Positions 1-5,620 of a stretch of DNA of 6,686 bases are shown piece after piece; position 1 is the stretch's first letter; each line of letters starts with the position of its first letter. The notes under the pieces were generated by a model that did no database searches, was not told the DNA's origin, and saw only the letters and a list, made by a program, of their open reading frames with translations. The stretch lies in NCBI GenBank assembly GCA_020722245.1, contig DYLE01000136.1, forward strand, positions 1 through 6,686, written 5' to 3'. Both the position numbers and the translations under genes were made by a program. This DNA is from Desulfonema limicola. GTDB taxonomy: Bacteria; Desulfobacterota; Desulfobacteria; Desulfobacterales; Desulfosalsimonadaceae.

Positions 1-67
1 GCACGTTTCGATCCGGATACTTGTTGAACCGGATCATGCCCAGCCCCACGATATACACATCTGTCAT
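1..67 (-). CDS. Thiolase-family protein (SCP-x / lipid-transfer type), N-terminal fragment
   Basis: Only the first 22 codons are inside the window; the gene continues past the left edge. The translation begins MTDVYIVGLGMIRFNKYPDR, which matches the usual start of SCP-x-type thiolases and acetyl-CoA acetyltransferases: a short beta strand, then VGxGMxxFxKxPDR. Members of this family cleave 3-ketoacyl-CoA, often with branched or cyclic substrates, and are frequently paired with a small DUF35/OB-fold partner; that partner would lie beyond the edge if present. The start is supported by AAAGGAG about nine bases upstream of the ATG. The gene follows the acyl-CoA dehydrogenase after 76 bases on the same strand, so it is probably the last visible cistron of the operon and carries out the final step of a beta-oxidation-like sequence. 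The catalytic cysteine and histidines are not visible, so activity cannot be judged. Confidence 0.72.
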   Translation of the reverse strand, partial: MTDVYIVGLGMIRFNKYPDRNV

Positions 68-143
68 GCTTCACCGCTCCTTTAAACCCATCAGCCTGTA
101 TGAACATCAGGCCTGTTTTTTTGTTTAAAAATCCCCGATGCGA

Positions 144-1391
144 TCACCCGTCCAGCCGCGGATAGGTTTTAATCAGCTTGTGGCCGGCGGCGATCGCCAG
201 GGTGTCGTTGGATCCGTCTTCGATCAGCATGGCCCGGGCGTCCCGATACAGCTTCTCGATGAGATACTCCTTGGTCAGGCCGTTGCCGCCGAATATCTGA
301 ATGGCCTCATGGGCCACCTCATAGGCCGCGTTGGTCCCGAACACCTTGGCGACCAGGGAGTATTCCTCCGCGGGCGTGGAGGTGTTCTGATTGTAGATAT
401 AGGCGGCCCGGCTGATCCGCCGGGTGGTTTCCACCTTGGAAAACATGTGAAACAGCTTTTCCTGAATCGTCGGGTATTCGATTAAGGTTTTCCCCCCCTG
501 GACCCTGGTCTTGGCGTAGGCCAGGGCCTCCTCAAAAGCGGCCCGGGCGACCCCCGCGCTGAACACCCCCATCAGGGAGGTGGTGGCGGAAAGCGTGATT
601 TCCAGAAGGGCTTCATAGGCCTCGGGCCCGGCGATGAGGTATTCCTTGGGCACCCGCACGTTGTCGAAAAAGATTTCCCCCTGATTGAGGTCCCGCTGTC
701 CGTGCTTGTTCAGCGGCGCCCCCTTGCTCACACCCGGCAGGTCCAGCGGCATGGCGAAAATGGCGCCGCCCGCGTGCCCCATGGAGGGATCCATCTGGCA
801 GAACAGGGCGCAGTGGGTGGCGACCGTTCCGCAGGAAACCCAGGCGGATTTCTGGCCGTTGATGATATAGGCGTCTCCGTCCAGCCGGGCCCGGCACTGG
901 GCCTTGATGGCGGGGTCCGAAAAACTGGGATAAAACGGCAGCAGGGTGTCTGAGCCGTGGTCCGGTTCCGTGATGCCCCAGCACCCCACGATGCTGGCAT
1001 CCCGGCAGGCGCAGAAGGGTTCGATGATTTTTTCAATCAGGTCCTGCTCGGCCACCAGGGAGGCCCCGAACGCCGGAAAGGCCGCGACCCCGATGGCCAC
1101 CGTCAGGCCGACGCTTCCCCAGGCCAGCTCCTCATAGATGATCGCCTGCTGCTTGGGGGTGAGGTCCATGCCGCCGTAGGGCTCCGGAATCAAAACGGTA
1201 TGGTAGCCCAGTTCATACCCCTTGCGCATAAAATCCCAGAACGGCGACCCCTTGGCAATGACCTGCTCCGGGGTCATTTCGTCCAATTGTTTGGCTATGG
1301 GACGCATCACCTCCTTGGCGAACCGGTGCGCCGCTTTTCTAAGCTCCTTGTCCTCCTCCGTTAAATCCAGGTCCAAATCAAGATAACTCAT
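144..1391 (-). CDS. Acyl-CoA dehydrogenase family flavoprotein with Asp at the catalytic-base position
   Basis: A 415-residue FAD-dependent acyl-CoA dehydrogenase, somewhat longer than the usual 380. It would oxidise an acyl-CoA to the 2,3-enoyl-CoA in the cytoplasm and pass electrons to an ETF not encoded here. Family signatures appear in order: PEPYGG (69-74), CWGITEPDHGSD (137-148), NGQKSAWVS (178-186), HGQRDLNQGEIFFDNVRVP (230-248), TRVQGG near the FAD arginine (295-300), QIFGGNGLTKEY (365-376) and LYRDARAMLIEDG (381-393). In medium-chain enzymes the last motif is YRDAKIYQIYEG, whose Glu is the catalytic base. Counting from YRD, that position here is Asp392. The alternative Glu site in helix G of isovaleryl- and long-chain enzymes aligns with Thr270. 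This suggests an unusual substrate, perhaps cyclic or branched, or altered chemistry. Residues about 149-170 form a slight insertion. The start at 1391 is preceded by AGAGGTG at good spacing. A repeat-bearing 162-bp gap separates it from the DUF2148 genes upstream. Confidence 0.93.
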   Translation of the reverse strand: MSYLDLDLDLTEEDKELRKAAHRFAKEVMRPIAKQLDEMTPEQVIAKGSPFWDFMRKGYELGYHTVLIPEPYGGMDLTPKQQAIIYEELAWGSVGLTVAIGVAAFPAFGASLVAEQDLIEKIIEPFCACRDASIVGCWGITEPDHGSDTLLPFYPSFSDPAIKAQCRARLDGDAYIINGQKSAWVSCGTVATHCALFCQMDPSMGHAGGAIFAMPLDLPGVSKGAPLNKHGQRDLNQGEIFFDNVRVPKEYLIAGPEAYEALLEITLSATTSLMGVFSAGVARAAFEEALAYAKTRVQGGKTLIEYPTIQEKLFHMFSKVETTRRISRAAYIYNQNTSTPAEEYSLVAKVFGTNAAYEVAHEAIQIFGGNGLTKEYLIEKLYRDARAMLIEDGSNDTLAIAAGHKLIKTYPRLDG

Positions 1392-1422
1392 GTTTCACCT
1401 CTTTTATAAAAAAAATTTTGAT

Positions 1423-1540
1423 AAGTTAAAAGTGCCTAAAGTGCCAAAAGTTAAGGACTTTGTATCAATTTATAGAATGAATGATGGAGCGCAGCGACTC
1501 ATTAATTTTAGGCACTCCGAACTTTAGACACTTCAAACTT
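1423..1540. repeat. Palindromic intergenic repeat element (MITE/REP-like)
   Basis: The 162-bp gap between the acyl-CoA dehydrogenase and the second DUF2148 gene is far more AT-rich than its flanks and carries an imperfect inverted repeat. The 22-base arms at 1423-1444 and 1519-1540 are complementary at 18 of 22 positions. A second pairing is perfect over ten bases: AGTGCCTAAA at 1431-1440 against 1507-1516. The unit AGTGYCTAAA thus occurs twice in inverted orientation, with shorter AAAGTGCC echoes. The centre carries GGAGCGCAGCGACTC. I remember similar modules dispersed between genes in Desulfobacterales, but could not check this. It is probably a non-coding mobile or structural repeat that inserted into the operon. 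It could weaken readthrough or act as an RNA processing site between the two parts of the operon. Confidence 0.62.
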
Positions 1541-1553
1541 CTTTCCGAGTTCG

Positions 1554-2390
1554 CTATTCCTTTTTTTTATACCGTTGCTCAATCTTACTTGCGTGTTTCA
1601 CCACGATTTCCGGCACCTGTTCAAAAAGCACCTTCTGCATCACCTCCATAATTTCAGGGGAATACCCGATCCCCATGAACTCCGGCGGCGCCCACCAGTC
1701 GTTCTTGGTTTTGTACATGGGGGTCCCGCCGCCCGGAAACGCCGTAAACAGGGTGGGGACGCAGTTGATCATATCCTGCTTGTCCATCTCATAGGTCATG
1801 GTCTTGTGCATCTCTTCCCGGCTGTAGTAGACCATCTCCCTCGGCGGCCCCAGGGCCAGCCCGATCTTCACATCCATATCCGGCATGTACCCCAGGGCGG
1901 TTAAGGCAAACCCCAGAGATCCCATGATCCGGTTGTCCACGCGGTGCTGCCAGGCCGCGGCGCAGGCCCAGTCGCAGGCCATGGCCCAGTCCAGGATCTT
2001 CCAGTTGCAGGACGGGCCGCCGAGCTGCCCGCCGCCCTGGTGCTCCTTGGCGTAGGCGTTAAACTCCGCGCAGGTGTCAAACCCGCAGGCCCCGCAGTTC
2101 CACCCCAGGTTCGAGCGGCTGACCTTGGCGCCGATGGCCACCACCACCGGGGACTCCCCTTTTTCATAACAGCGCTTGAGGGTTTCATGGTCCCACCCCA
2201 CGTAGCGCATCACCGCGCCCACCGGCCCCATGACCTCGATGATCGGCTCCAGGTCCTCCCCCCAGATGATCTCCGCATCAACGGTGGTCTTGCCGGTGAT
2301 CTGGGGCGCCTTATGCACCGCCAGGGCAATCCCCTTGGCGACCTCCAGGACATGCTCCTGGCAGTATTTTTTTCCAATGAGATGTCCCAT
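1554..2390 (-). CDS. DUF2148 ferredoxin-domain protein, second of the pair
   Basis: A 278-residue soluble protein of the DUF2148 family (proteins containing a ferredoxin-like domain; biochemical role unknown to me). The N-terminal part (about 12-60, VLEVAKGIALAVHKAP then a strand and GEDLEPI) matches the family's alpha/beta start. The metal motif is NCGACGFDTC at 98-107, giving C99-x2-C102-x4-C107, with GPSC (C128) as likely fourth ligand, as in 4Fe-4S domains with CGxCGxxxC. Further cysteines are C10, C74, C139, C143 and C210. Residues 125-170 align without gaps with 154-199 of the preceding gene product at 17 of 46 identities, so the two are paralogs. I chose the start at 2390, not the in-frame ATG at 2432: GGGGAGG lies eight bases upstream and the ATG overlaps the previous stop as TAATG, a translational-coupling arrangement that favours 1:1 synthesis. 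The C-terminus is lysine-rich (YKKKE). Confidence 0.88.
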   Translation of the reverse strand: MGHLIGKKYCQEHVLEVAKGIALAVHKAPQITGKTTVDAEIIWGEDLEPIIEVMGPVGAVMRYVGWDHETLKRCYEKGESPVVVAIGAKVSRSNLGWNCGACGFDTCAEFNAYAKEHQGGGQLGGPSCNWKILDWAMACDWACAAAWQHRVDNRIMGSLGFALTALGYMPDMDVKIGLALGPPREMVYYSREEMHKTMTYEMDKQDMINCVPTLFTAFPGGGTPMYKTKNDWWAPPEFMGIGYSPEIMEVMQKVLFEQVPEIVVKHASKIEQRYKKKE

Positions 2391-3190
2391 TATTTGTCCT
2401 CCCCTTCGGTTTTTTTCGGTTTGGGTATCCACTTGCGGTAGTCAAACCCCCGGATGATCCGGGCGGTCTGGTAAATCTTGCGGGTGTTGTCCAAGACCTT
2501 GTCCATGTTGATCAGGTGATAATCCACGTTGACGTCCACGTAGGGGTTCTTGGACTTTGCCGCCACCGGCACGCCGACCACCATGCCCGATCTGGGGCAG
2601 TACCCCAGCTTCTGCCCGGCCATGCCGACGCTGGCAAACGCCCGGGCGTCCACCATCAGGGTGTGGGCGGTCCACAGCGCGCTCCCCACCGCATATCCCA
2701 GATCCCCCACCCGGGCCGTGCAGAGCGGGCCGTTGATCATGCGCTTGGAGGAACGGTCGGTGATATCCACCAGGCCGTATTTCTGGGTTTTTCTTTCATA
2801 AAAATAGCTGCAATCCAGAACCCCGCCGCACAGCCCGCATCCGGCGTCCAGCGGGGTTTCATGACAGCGGGTGTTGCCGATAAACAGGATCACGTCGGAG
2901 TCCCGCACCATGACCGCCTCGTAAAGGAAGGGTTCCTTCCAGGTCTCGTTGGTATGGGCGATTTCCTCCACCTTCCGGGCCACGGTTTCCAGCTCCTCCT
3001 GGCCGTAGACGATGTGCCCTTCAATGGAAGGAACCCCGCCGGCAAAAGGCGCGGTGAGCGCCGCGTCAAGCATCAGCCGGGCGGCTTCCAGCACGCCCTT
3101 TTTGCGGCGGATGTCCTGGGGGGACCAGGGCGTCCACTCGCTGACGTACTCCTCCCCTGAAAAATCCAGGTCTTCCACGTATTTTTTCAT
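2390..3190 (-). CDS. DUF2148 ferredoxin-domain protein, first of the pair
   Basis: A 266-residue soluble protein of the same family as its downstream neighbour. Residues 30-80 (KKGVLEAARLMLDAALTAP, a strand, then GQEELETVARKVEEIA) match the typical N-terminal DUF2148 region. The cysteine cluster is GCGLCGGVLDC at 117-127, giving C118-x2-C121-x5-C127, one residue longer in the last spacing than in the partner, with C157 (GPLC) as probable fourth ligand and C109 and C198 nearby. The shared block 154-199 ends in LGYCP. A plausible reading is a hetero-oligomer holding Fe-S clusters that serves the acyl-CoA pathway as electron carrier or redox enzyme; this is inference from context only. The start at 3190 has AAAGGAG about seven bases upstream. 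The gene lies 39 bases downstream of the CoA ligase, and its TAA stop overlaps the ATG of the next gene by one base. Confidence 0.88.
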   Translation of the reverse strand: MKKYVEDLDFSGEEYVSEWTPWSPQDIRRKKGVLEAARLMLDAALTAPFAGGVPSIEGHIVYGQEELETVARKVEEIAHTNETWKEPFLYEAVMVRDSDVILFIGNTRCHETPLDAGCGLCGGVLDCSYFYERKTQKYGLVDITDRSSKRMINGPLCTARVGDLGYAVGSALWTAHTLMVDARAFASVGMAGQKLGYCPRSGMVVGVPVAAKSKNPYVDVNVDYHLINMDKVLDNTRKIYQTARIIRGFDYRKWIPKPKKTEGEDK

Positions 3191-3209
3191 ACAATCACTC
3201 CTTTCTGGG

Positions 3210-3229
3210 TTCCCGATGGGATTCGGGAA
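3210..3229 (-). other. Intercistronic hairpin between CoA ligase and first DUF2148 gene
   Basis: TTCCCGA (3210-3216) and TCGGGAA (3223-3229) form a perfect 7-bp stem with a six-base loop. It starts directly after the ligase stop codon and lies just before the ribosome binding site of the next gene. No T-run follows on the minus strand, so it is not a canonical terminator. It may stabilise or process the mRNA, or be chance. Confidence 0.4.
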
Positions 3230-4837
3230 TCACCGGTAATCCTCGAAGGCATAGACATTATCCGCCGTTTTTTTAAACTCTTCCCGAAGCAACCGGTCCA
3301 GGTTTTTTTCCGATGCGGATTTCGGAATGGCATCCACCACCTGCAGGTAGGAGGGGATGGCGTTGCCTTCCAGGTGGTTTACGCAGTGCTTAAAAATCGA
3401 GGCCGGATCAATGGTTCGCCCCTCCATGGGAACCACCGCCGCCACCAGATCGCTTTCCCCGGGAGCTCCGGTGGCCGCCGGAATTCCATAGACGCAGACA
3501 TCGCTCACATCCGGATGGACCGCGATCCCGGCCTCCACATACTGGGGCTGAATAAAATCGCCGGAGCGCCGCAGCCCGCCGCCCTTTCGATAGTCAAAGA
3601 AAAACCATCCGCTCTCGTCGGTGTGCCCCATGTCGCCGGTGCGCAGCCAGCCGCCCCGGGTTTTCTTTTCCGAAGCCTCTTTTTTCCCCAGGTAGTCCAC
3701 CTCGGTTTTCTGGCCGAGCAGACGGAAGATGATCTCCCCGGTTTCACCGGGGGGGCAGGGGGTATCGTCCTCGCGGACCACCTTCATCTCCATGAGCCCT
3801 TCCAGCGGCTTGCCGAAGGATCCGATGGGACCCACGCCCGGGGGCTTATGGGCGAACCCGCCCTCCACCGCGCCGTACCATTCGTGGATCATCACGTTGA
3901 ACCGTTTTTCAAACGCCTCCCAGATCGCCCGTGGGGTTCCTGCGGAAAGCACCAGCCGCACCGGGTTGTCCGCATCGTTTTCCCTCGGCGGCTCGCTGTA
4001 AATCCCCATCATCATGCCGCCCAGCAGCGAAAACGAGGTGCATGAATATTTCCGGCAGATATCCCAGATCCGGCTTTTGGTGAATTTTCGGCTGATCACC
4101 GAAGGGATGGAGAGCATCAGGGAGGGAACCAGGGTCACGGCCTGGGCGTTTCCGTGGGTTAAGGAAAGACCGGTGTAGAGCCTGTCTTCGGGGGTGTACT
4201 GCCAGACAAACAGGGCGAGCTGGGAGAACTGAGACATGCGGTTCCCCTTGACCACCACCCCCTTGGGATCGCCGGTGGTGCCGGAGGTGTAAATGACCTC
4301 GATGGGAATGGCCGTCTCATCGCTGCGGGAATCCGGCGGCGGAACCTCCGGCGCTTCCAGGACCTCGTTTAAGGCCGGAAACCCGGGGTCCACCGGAACG
4401 TTCATGCCGTCCTTGTAGGCCACCCCCAGCAGGCGGACATCGGACAGCCCTTCAAGGGCTTCCCGCGCCGTTTCAAGGAACTCACTGGTCACCATCAGGC
4501 CTTTTGCCTTTGAATCCTTCAGCATATACTGCAGTCGGATTCCCTTGATTCGGGGGTCGATGGGGACCAGAACAGCGCCTATCAAAGCACCGGCATACAA
4601 CGCATAGAGGAACTCCGGATGGTTCCGCATGACCAGGGCAAAGGCATCCCCCCGGCTGATGCCGGCCTTCTTGAGCATGCCCGCTATCTTTCGGCCCTGA
4701 ATCACGATATCCTGATACCGCAGCACCTCATCTGGAAACGCGCCGTTCTCAAAGGTCACCACCTCCCTGTCCGGCAGGGTGTCGGCCTTGAAATCCAGCT
4801 CATAGGCGATATGCCCGGGAATCTTGCATTCAGCCAT
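3230..4837 (-). CDS. AMP-forming acyl-CoA ligase (ANL superfamily)
   Basis: A 535-residue, full-length member of the adenylate-forming family. It activates a carboxylic acid with ATP to an acyl-AMP and then to the CoA thioester. Motifs in order: the phosphate-binding loop YTSGTTGDPKG (183-193), WYGAVEGG (320-327, the A5 aromatic/Glu motif, with Val where Thr is usual), GWLRTGD (396-402), the hinge region FDYRKGGGLRRSGDFIQPQ (414-432), and the C-terminal loop PKSASEKNLDR (505-515), where Lys511 takes the place of the catalytic lysine. Two motifs are off-consensus: the hinge KDxI is KGGG, and the Gly before the catalytic lysine is Glu. The overall pattern recalls CaiC-like and medium or cyclic acyl-CoA ligases, but the substrate cannot be read from sequence. 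The start at 4837 has AAAGGGG upstream. The gene follows the SCP2 gene by 62 bases, which suggests that the carrier presents a hydrophobic acid or CoA ester. Confidence 0.93.
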   Translation of the reverse strand: MAECKIPGHIAYELDFKADTLPDREVVTFENGAFPDEVLRYQDIVIQGRKIAGMLKKAGISRGDAFALVMRNHPEFLYALYAGALIGAVLVPIDPRIKGIRLQYMLKDSKAKGLMVTSEFLETAREALEGLSDVRLLGVAYKDGMNVPVDPGFPALNEVLEAPEVPPPDSRSDETAIPIEVIYTSGTTGDPKGVVVKGNRMSQFSQLALFVWQYTPEDRLYTGLSLTHGNAQAVTLVPSLMLSIPSVISRKFTKSRIWDICRKYSCTSFSLLGGMMMGIYSEPPRENDADNPVRLVLSAGTPRAIWEAFEKRFNVMIHEWYGAVEGGFAHKPPGVGPIGSFGKPLEGLMEMKVVREDDTPCPPGETGEIIFRLLGQKTEVDYLGKKEASEKKTRGGWLRTGDMGHTDESGWFFFDYRKGGGLRRSGDFIQPQYVEAGIAVHPDVSDVCVYGIPAATGAPGESDLVAAVVPMEGRTIDPASIFKHCVNHLEGNAIPSYLQVVDAIPKSASEKNLDRLLREEFKKTADNVYAFEDYR

Positions 4838-4864
4838 TAGGTATGCCCCTTTCTTTTCTCAGGG

Positions 4865-4895
4865 TTTTGGGTTTGCATCCATGAACAGCCCAAAA
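4865..4895 (-). other. Possible intercistronic stem between SCP2 and CoA ligase genes
   Basis: TTTTGGG (4865-4871) and CCCAAAA (4889-4895) are exactly complementary over seven bases around a 17-base loop in the 62-bp gap. No T-run follows on the minus strand, so it is not a convincing terminator. It may affect mRNA stability between the two cistrons; chance is also possible. Confidence 0.25.
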
Positions 4896-4899
4896 AGGA

Positions 4900-5295
4900 T
4901 TATTCCAGGGGCAGGTTGTGCTTTTTGCAGTATTCCGGAAAAATGGCATAGATGGGATTTAAGGCCGGCAGCATCTTCAAAACCTTGGGGATCGGCCCCT
5001 TGGCCTTGATCTTGCGGGTGGCCAGGGCCACGGGAAGCGAAAGCTTTTTCAGCCAGAACTGGTGAATGGTGTCGCCGGAAAGCTCCATGGTGATGGTGGC
5101 ATCCCGGTTCGCCTCATCGCCGGTGATCACGTTTTCGGCGTCCACGTAAAGATAACCCGGCGGGTCCGTGATGACATATTTGATACTGACGCCGTAGTCC
5201 TTCATCTTTTGCCCCAGCCCGGCCTCGAAAACAATGTGCTTCCACAGGTCGTTTAAAAACTCATTCAAATGGTTGGTGTCTCTAAATACGCCCAT
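4900..5295 (-). CDS. SCP2-like sterol/lipid carrier domain protein
   Basis: A 131-residue cytoplasmic protein consisting of a single SCP2 domain, the usual size for stand-alone bacterial members. The pattern fits: an N-terminal helix (about 8-30, LNEFLNDLWKHIVFEA), strands including VSIKYVITDPPGYLYVD (36-52), the DATITMELSGDTIHQFWLKKL segment split around residues 65-85, and the final IKAKGPIPKVLKMLPAL (96-112), the characteristic strand-Gly-helix ending. SCP2 domains bind hydrophobic ligands such as lipids or acyl-CoAs in a tunnel and have no catalytic residues. It is the first gene of the operon, directly downstream of the predicted sigma-54 promoter. The frame is open back to an ATG at 5370, but AAGGAGG sits six bases before the ATG at 5295, so I take the shorter form. 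The 5370 ATG would lie only about 12 bases from the predicted transcript start. Confidence 0.87.
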   Translation of the reverse strand: MGVFRDTNHLNEFLNDLWKHIVFEAGLGQKMKDYGVSIKYVITDPPGYLYVDAENVITGDEANRDATITMELSGDTIHQFWLKKLSLPVALATRKIKAKGPIPKVLKMLPALNPIYAIFPEYCKKHNLPLE

Positions 5296-5392
5296 CTCTT
5301 CCTCCTTATGTTGAGGTTCGTCATAAACATGCCCGATCGCAGGCATGGATTTCGGCATGTCAGCGATCATAGAATAACCTTATAAATATTTC

Positions 5393-5408
5393 TGCAAATG
5401 ACATGCCA
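5393..5408 (-). promoter_or_regulatory. Sigma-54 (RpoN) -24/-12 promoter of the catabolic operon
   Basis: On the minus strand this reads TGGCATGTCATTTGCA. The RpoN consensus is TGGCACG-N4-TTGCW, so it departs at one base only (C to T), with both invariant GG and GC pairs and the exact spacing between them. Numbering the GC as -13/-12 places +1 near 5382, leaving a leader of about 87 bases before the SCP2 ATG. IHF and enhancer-like sites upstream are correctly placed. RpoN promoters stay silent without an AAA+ activator, so the operon is probably induced rather than constitutive. Confidence 0.8.
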
Positions 5409-5424
5409 TCGGTCTATTTAAATA

Positions 5425-5437
5425 TAACAATTTGATT
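5425..5437 (-). promoter_or_regulatory. IHF binding site
   Basis: On the minus strand this reads AATCAAATTGTTA, matching WATCAANNNNTTR at every defined position, within a very AT-rich segment. Its centre is about 49 bases upstream of the predicted start, between promoter and operators, where IHF bends DNA to bring a bound activator onto the sigma-54 holoenzyme. Confidence 0.62.
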
Positions 5438-5470
5438 TTTATAATTATTACTTTTTATTGAGGCTTCCTT

Positions 5471-5486
5471 TGTCCGTATTCGGTCA
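5471..5486. promoter_or_regulatory. Palindromic operator, promoter-proximal copy (enhancer-like)
   Basis: TGTCCGTATTCGGTCA is a 16-bp palindrome around TATT with one mismatch between the arms (GGTCA instead of GGACA). It matches the copy at 5493-5508 at 13 of 16 positions, or 15 of 18 if the shared TT after it is counted. Its centre is about 97 bases upstream of the predicted sigma-54 start. Confidence 0.62.
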
Positions 5487-5492
5487 TTGCAC

Positions 5493-5508
5493 TGTCCTTA
5501 TTTGGACA
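5493..5508. promoter_or_regulatory. Palindromic operator, promoter-distal copy (enhancer-like)
   Basis: TGTCCTTATTTGGACA has perfect TGTCC/GGACA arms. Its start is exactly 22 bp from the start of the first copy, about two helical turns, so two dimers would bind the same face of the DNA. Its centre is about -119 from the operon's sigma-54 start, and its right edge lies six bases from the -35 of the rightward promoter, so a bound protein could influence both directions. Confidence 0.66.
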
Positions 5509-5514
5509 TTTGCA

Positions 5515-5543
5515 TTGACATGCCCGGCCAGCCGGATTAGACT
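5515..5543 (+). promoter_or_regulatory. Sigma-70 promoter for the divergent TPR gene
   Basis: A perfect -35 TTGACA (5515-5520), a 17-base spacer and TAGACT (5538-5543, four of six matches to TATAAT) fit a housekeeping promoter. Transcription would start near 5550, leaving a leader of about 195 bases. The closeness of the operators suggests autoregulation. Confidence 0.55.
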
Positions 5544-5620
5544 GGACCCATCTTAAAAAGCTATCTATCCCGCTTTGCGGTGGTTTTACAGTAAGTAACT
5601 TATGGATTTTTTTAATATTT

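Noticed and set aside
94..126. A possible terminator: GCCTG/CAGGC stem (94-112) followed by a T-rich stretch on the plus strand.
   Set aside because: The stem is only five base pairs with a nine-base loop, the T-run faces the plus strand where no gene ends, and on the minus strand it lies between two co-directional operon genes.
1432..1446. A sigma-54-like sequence on the minus strand (TGGCACTTTAGGCAC) before the acyl-CoA dehydrogenase.
   Set aside because: GG and GC are two bases too close for a -24/-12 promoter, and the match lies inside the repeated AGTGCC units of the palindromic element.
2516..3160. Long plus-strand open frames antisense to the operon genes, such as 2516-3160, 3374-4045 and 1944-2441.
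   Set aside because: They mirror GC-rich coding sequence with clear family motifs on the minus strand and show no recognisable protein features or ribosome binding sites.
5296..5370. A 25-residue N-terminal extension of SCP2 from the ATG at 5370.
   Set aside because: It has no ribosome binding site, lies almost at the predicted transcript start, adds a segment unlike the SCP2 fold, and an excellent site precedes the ATG at 5295.
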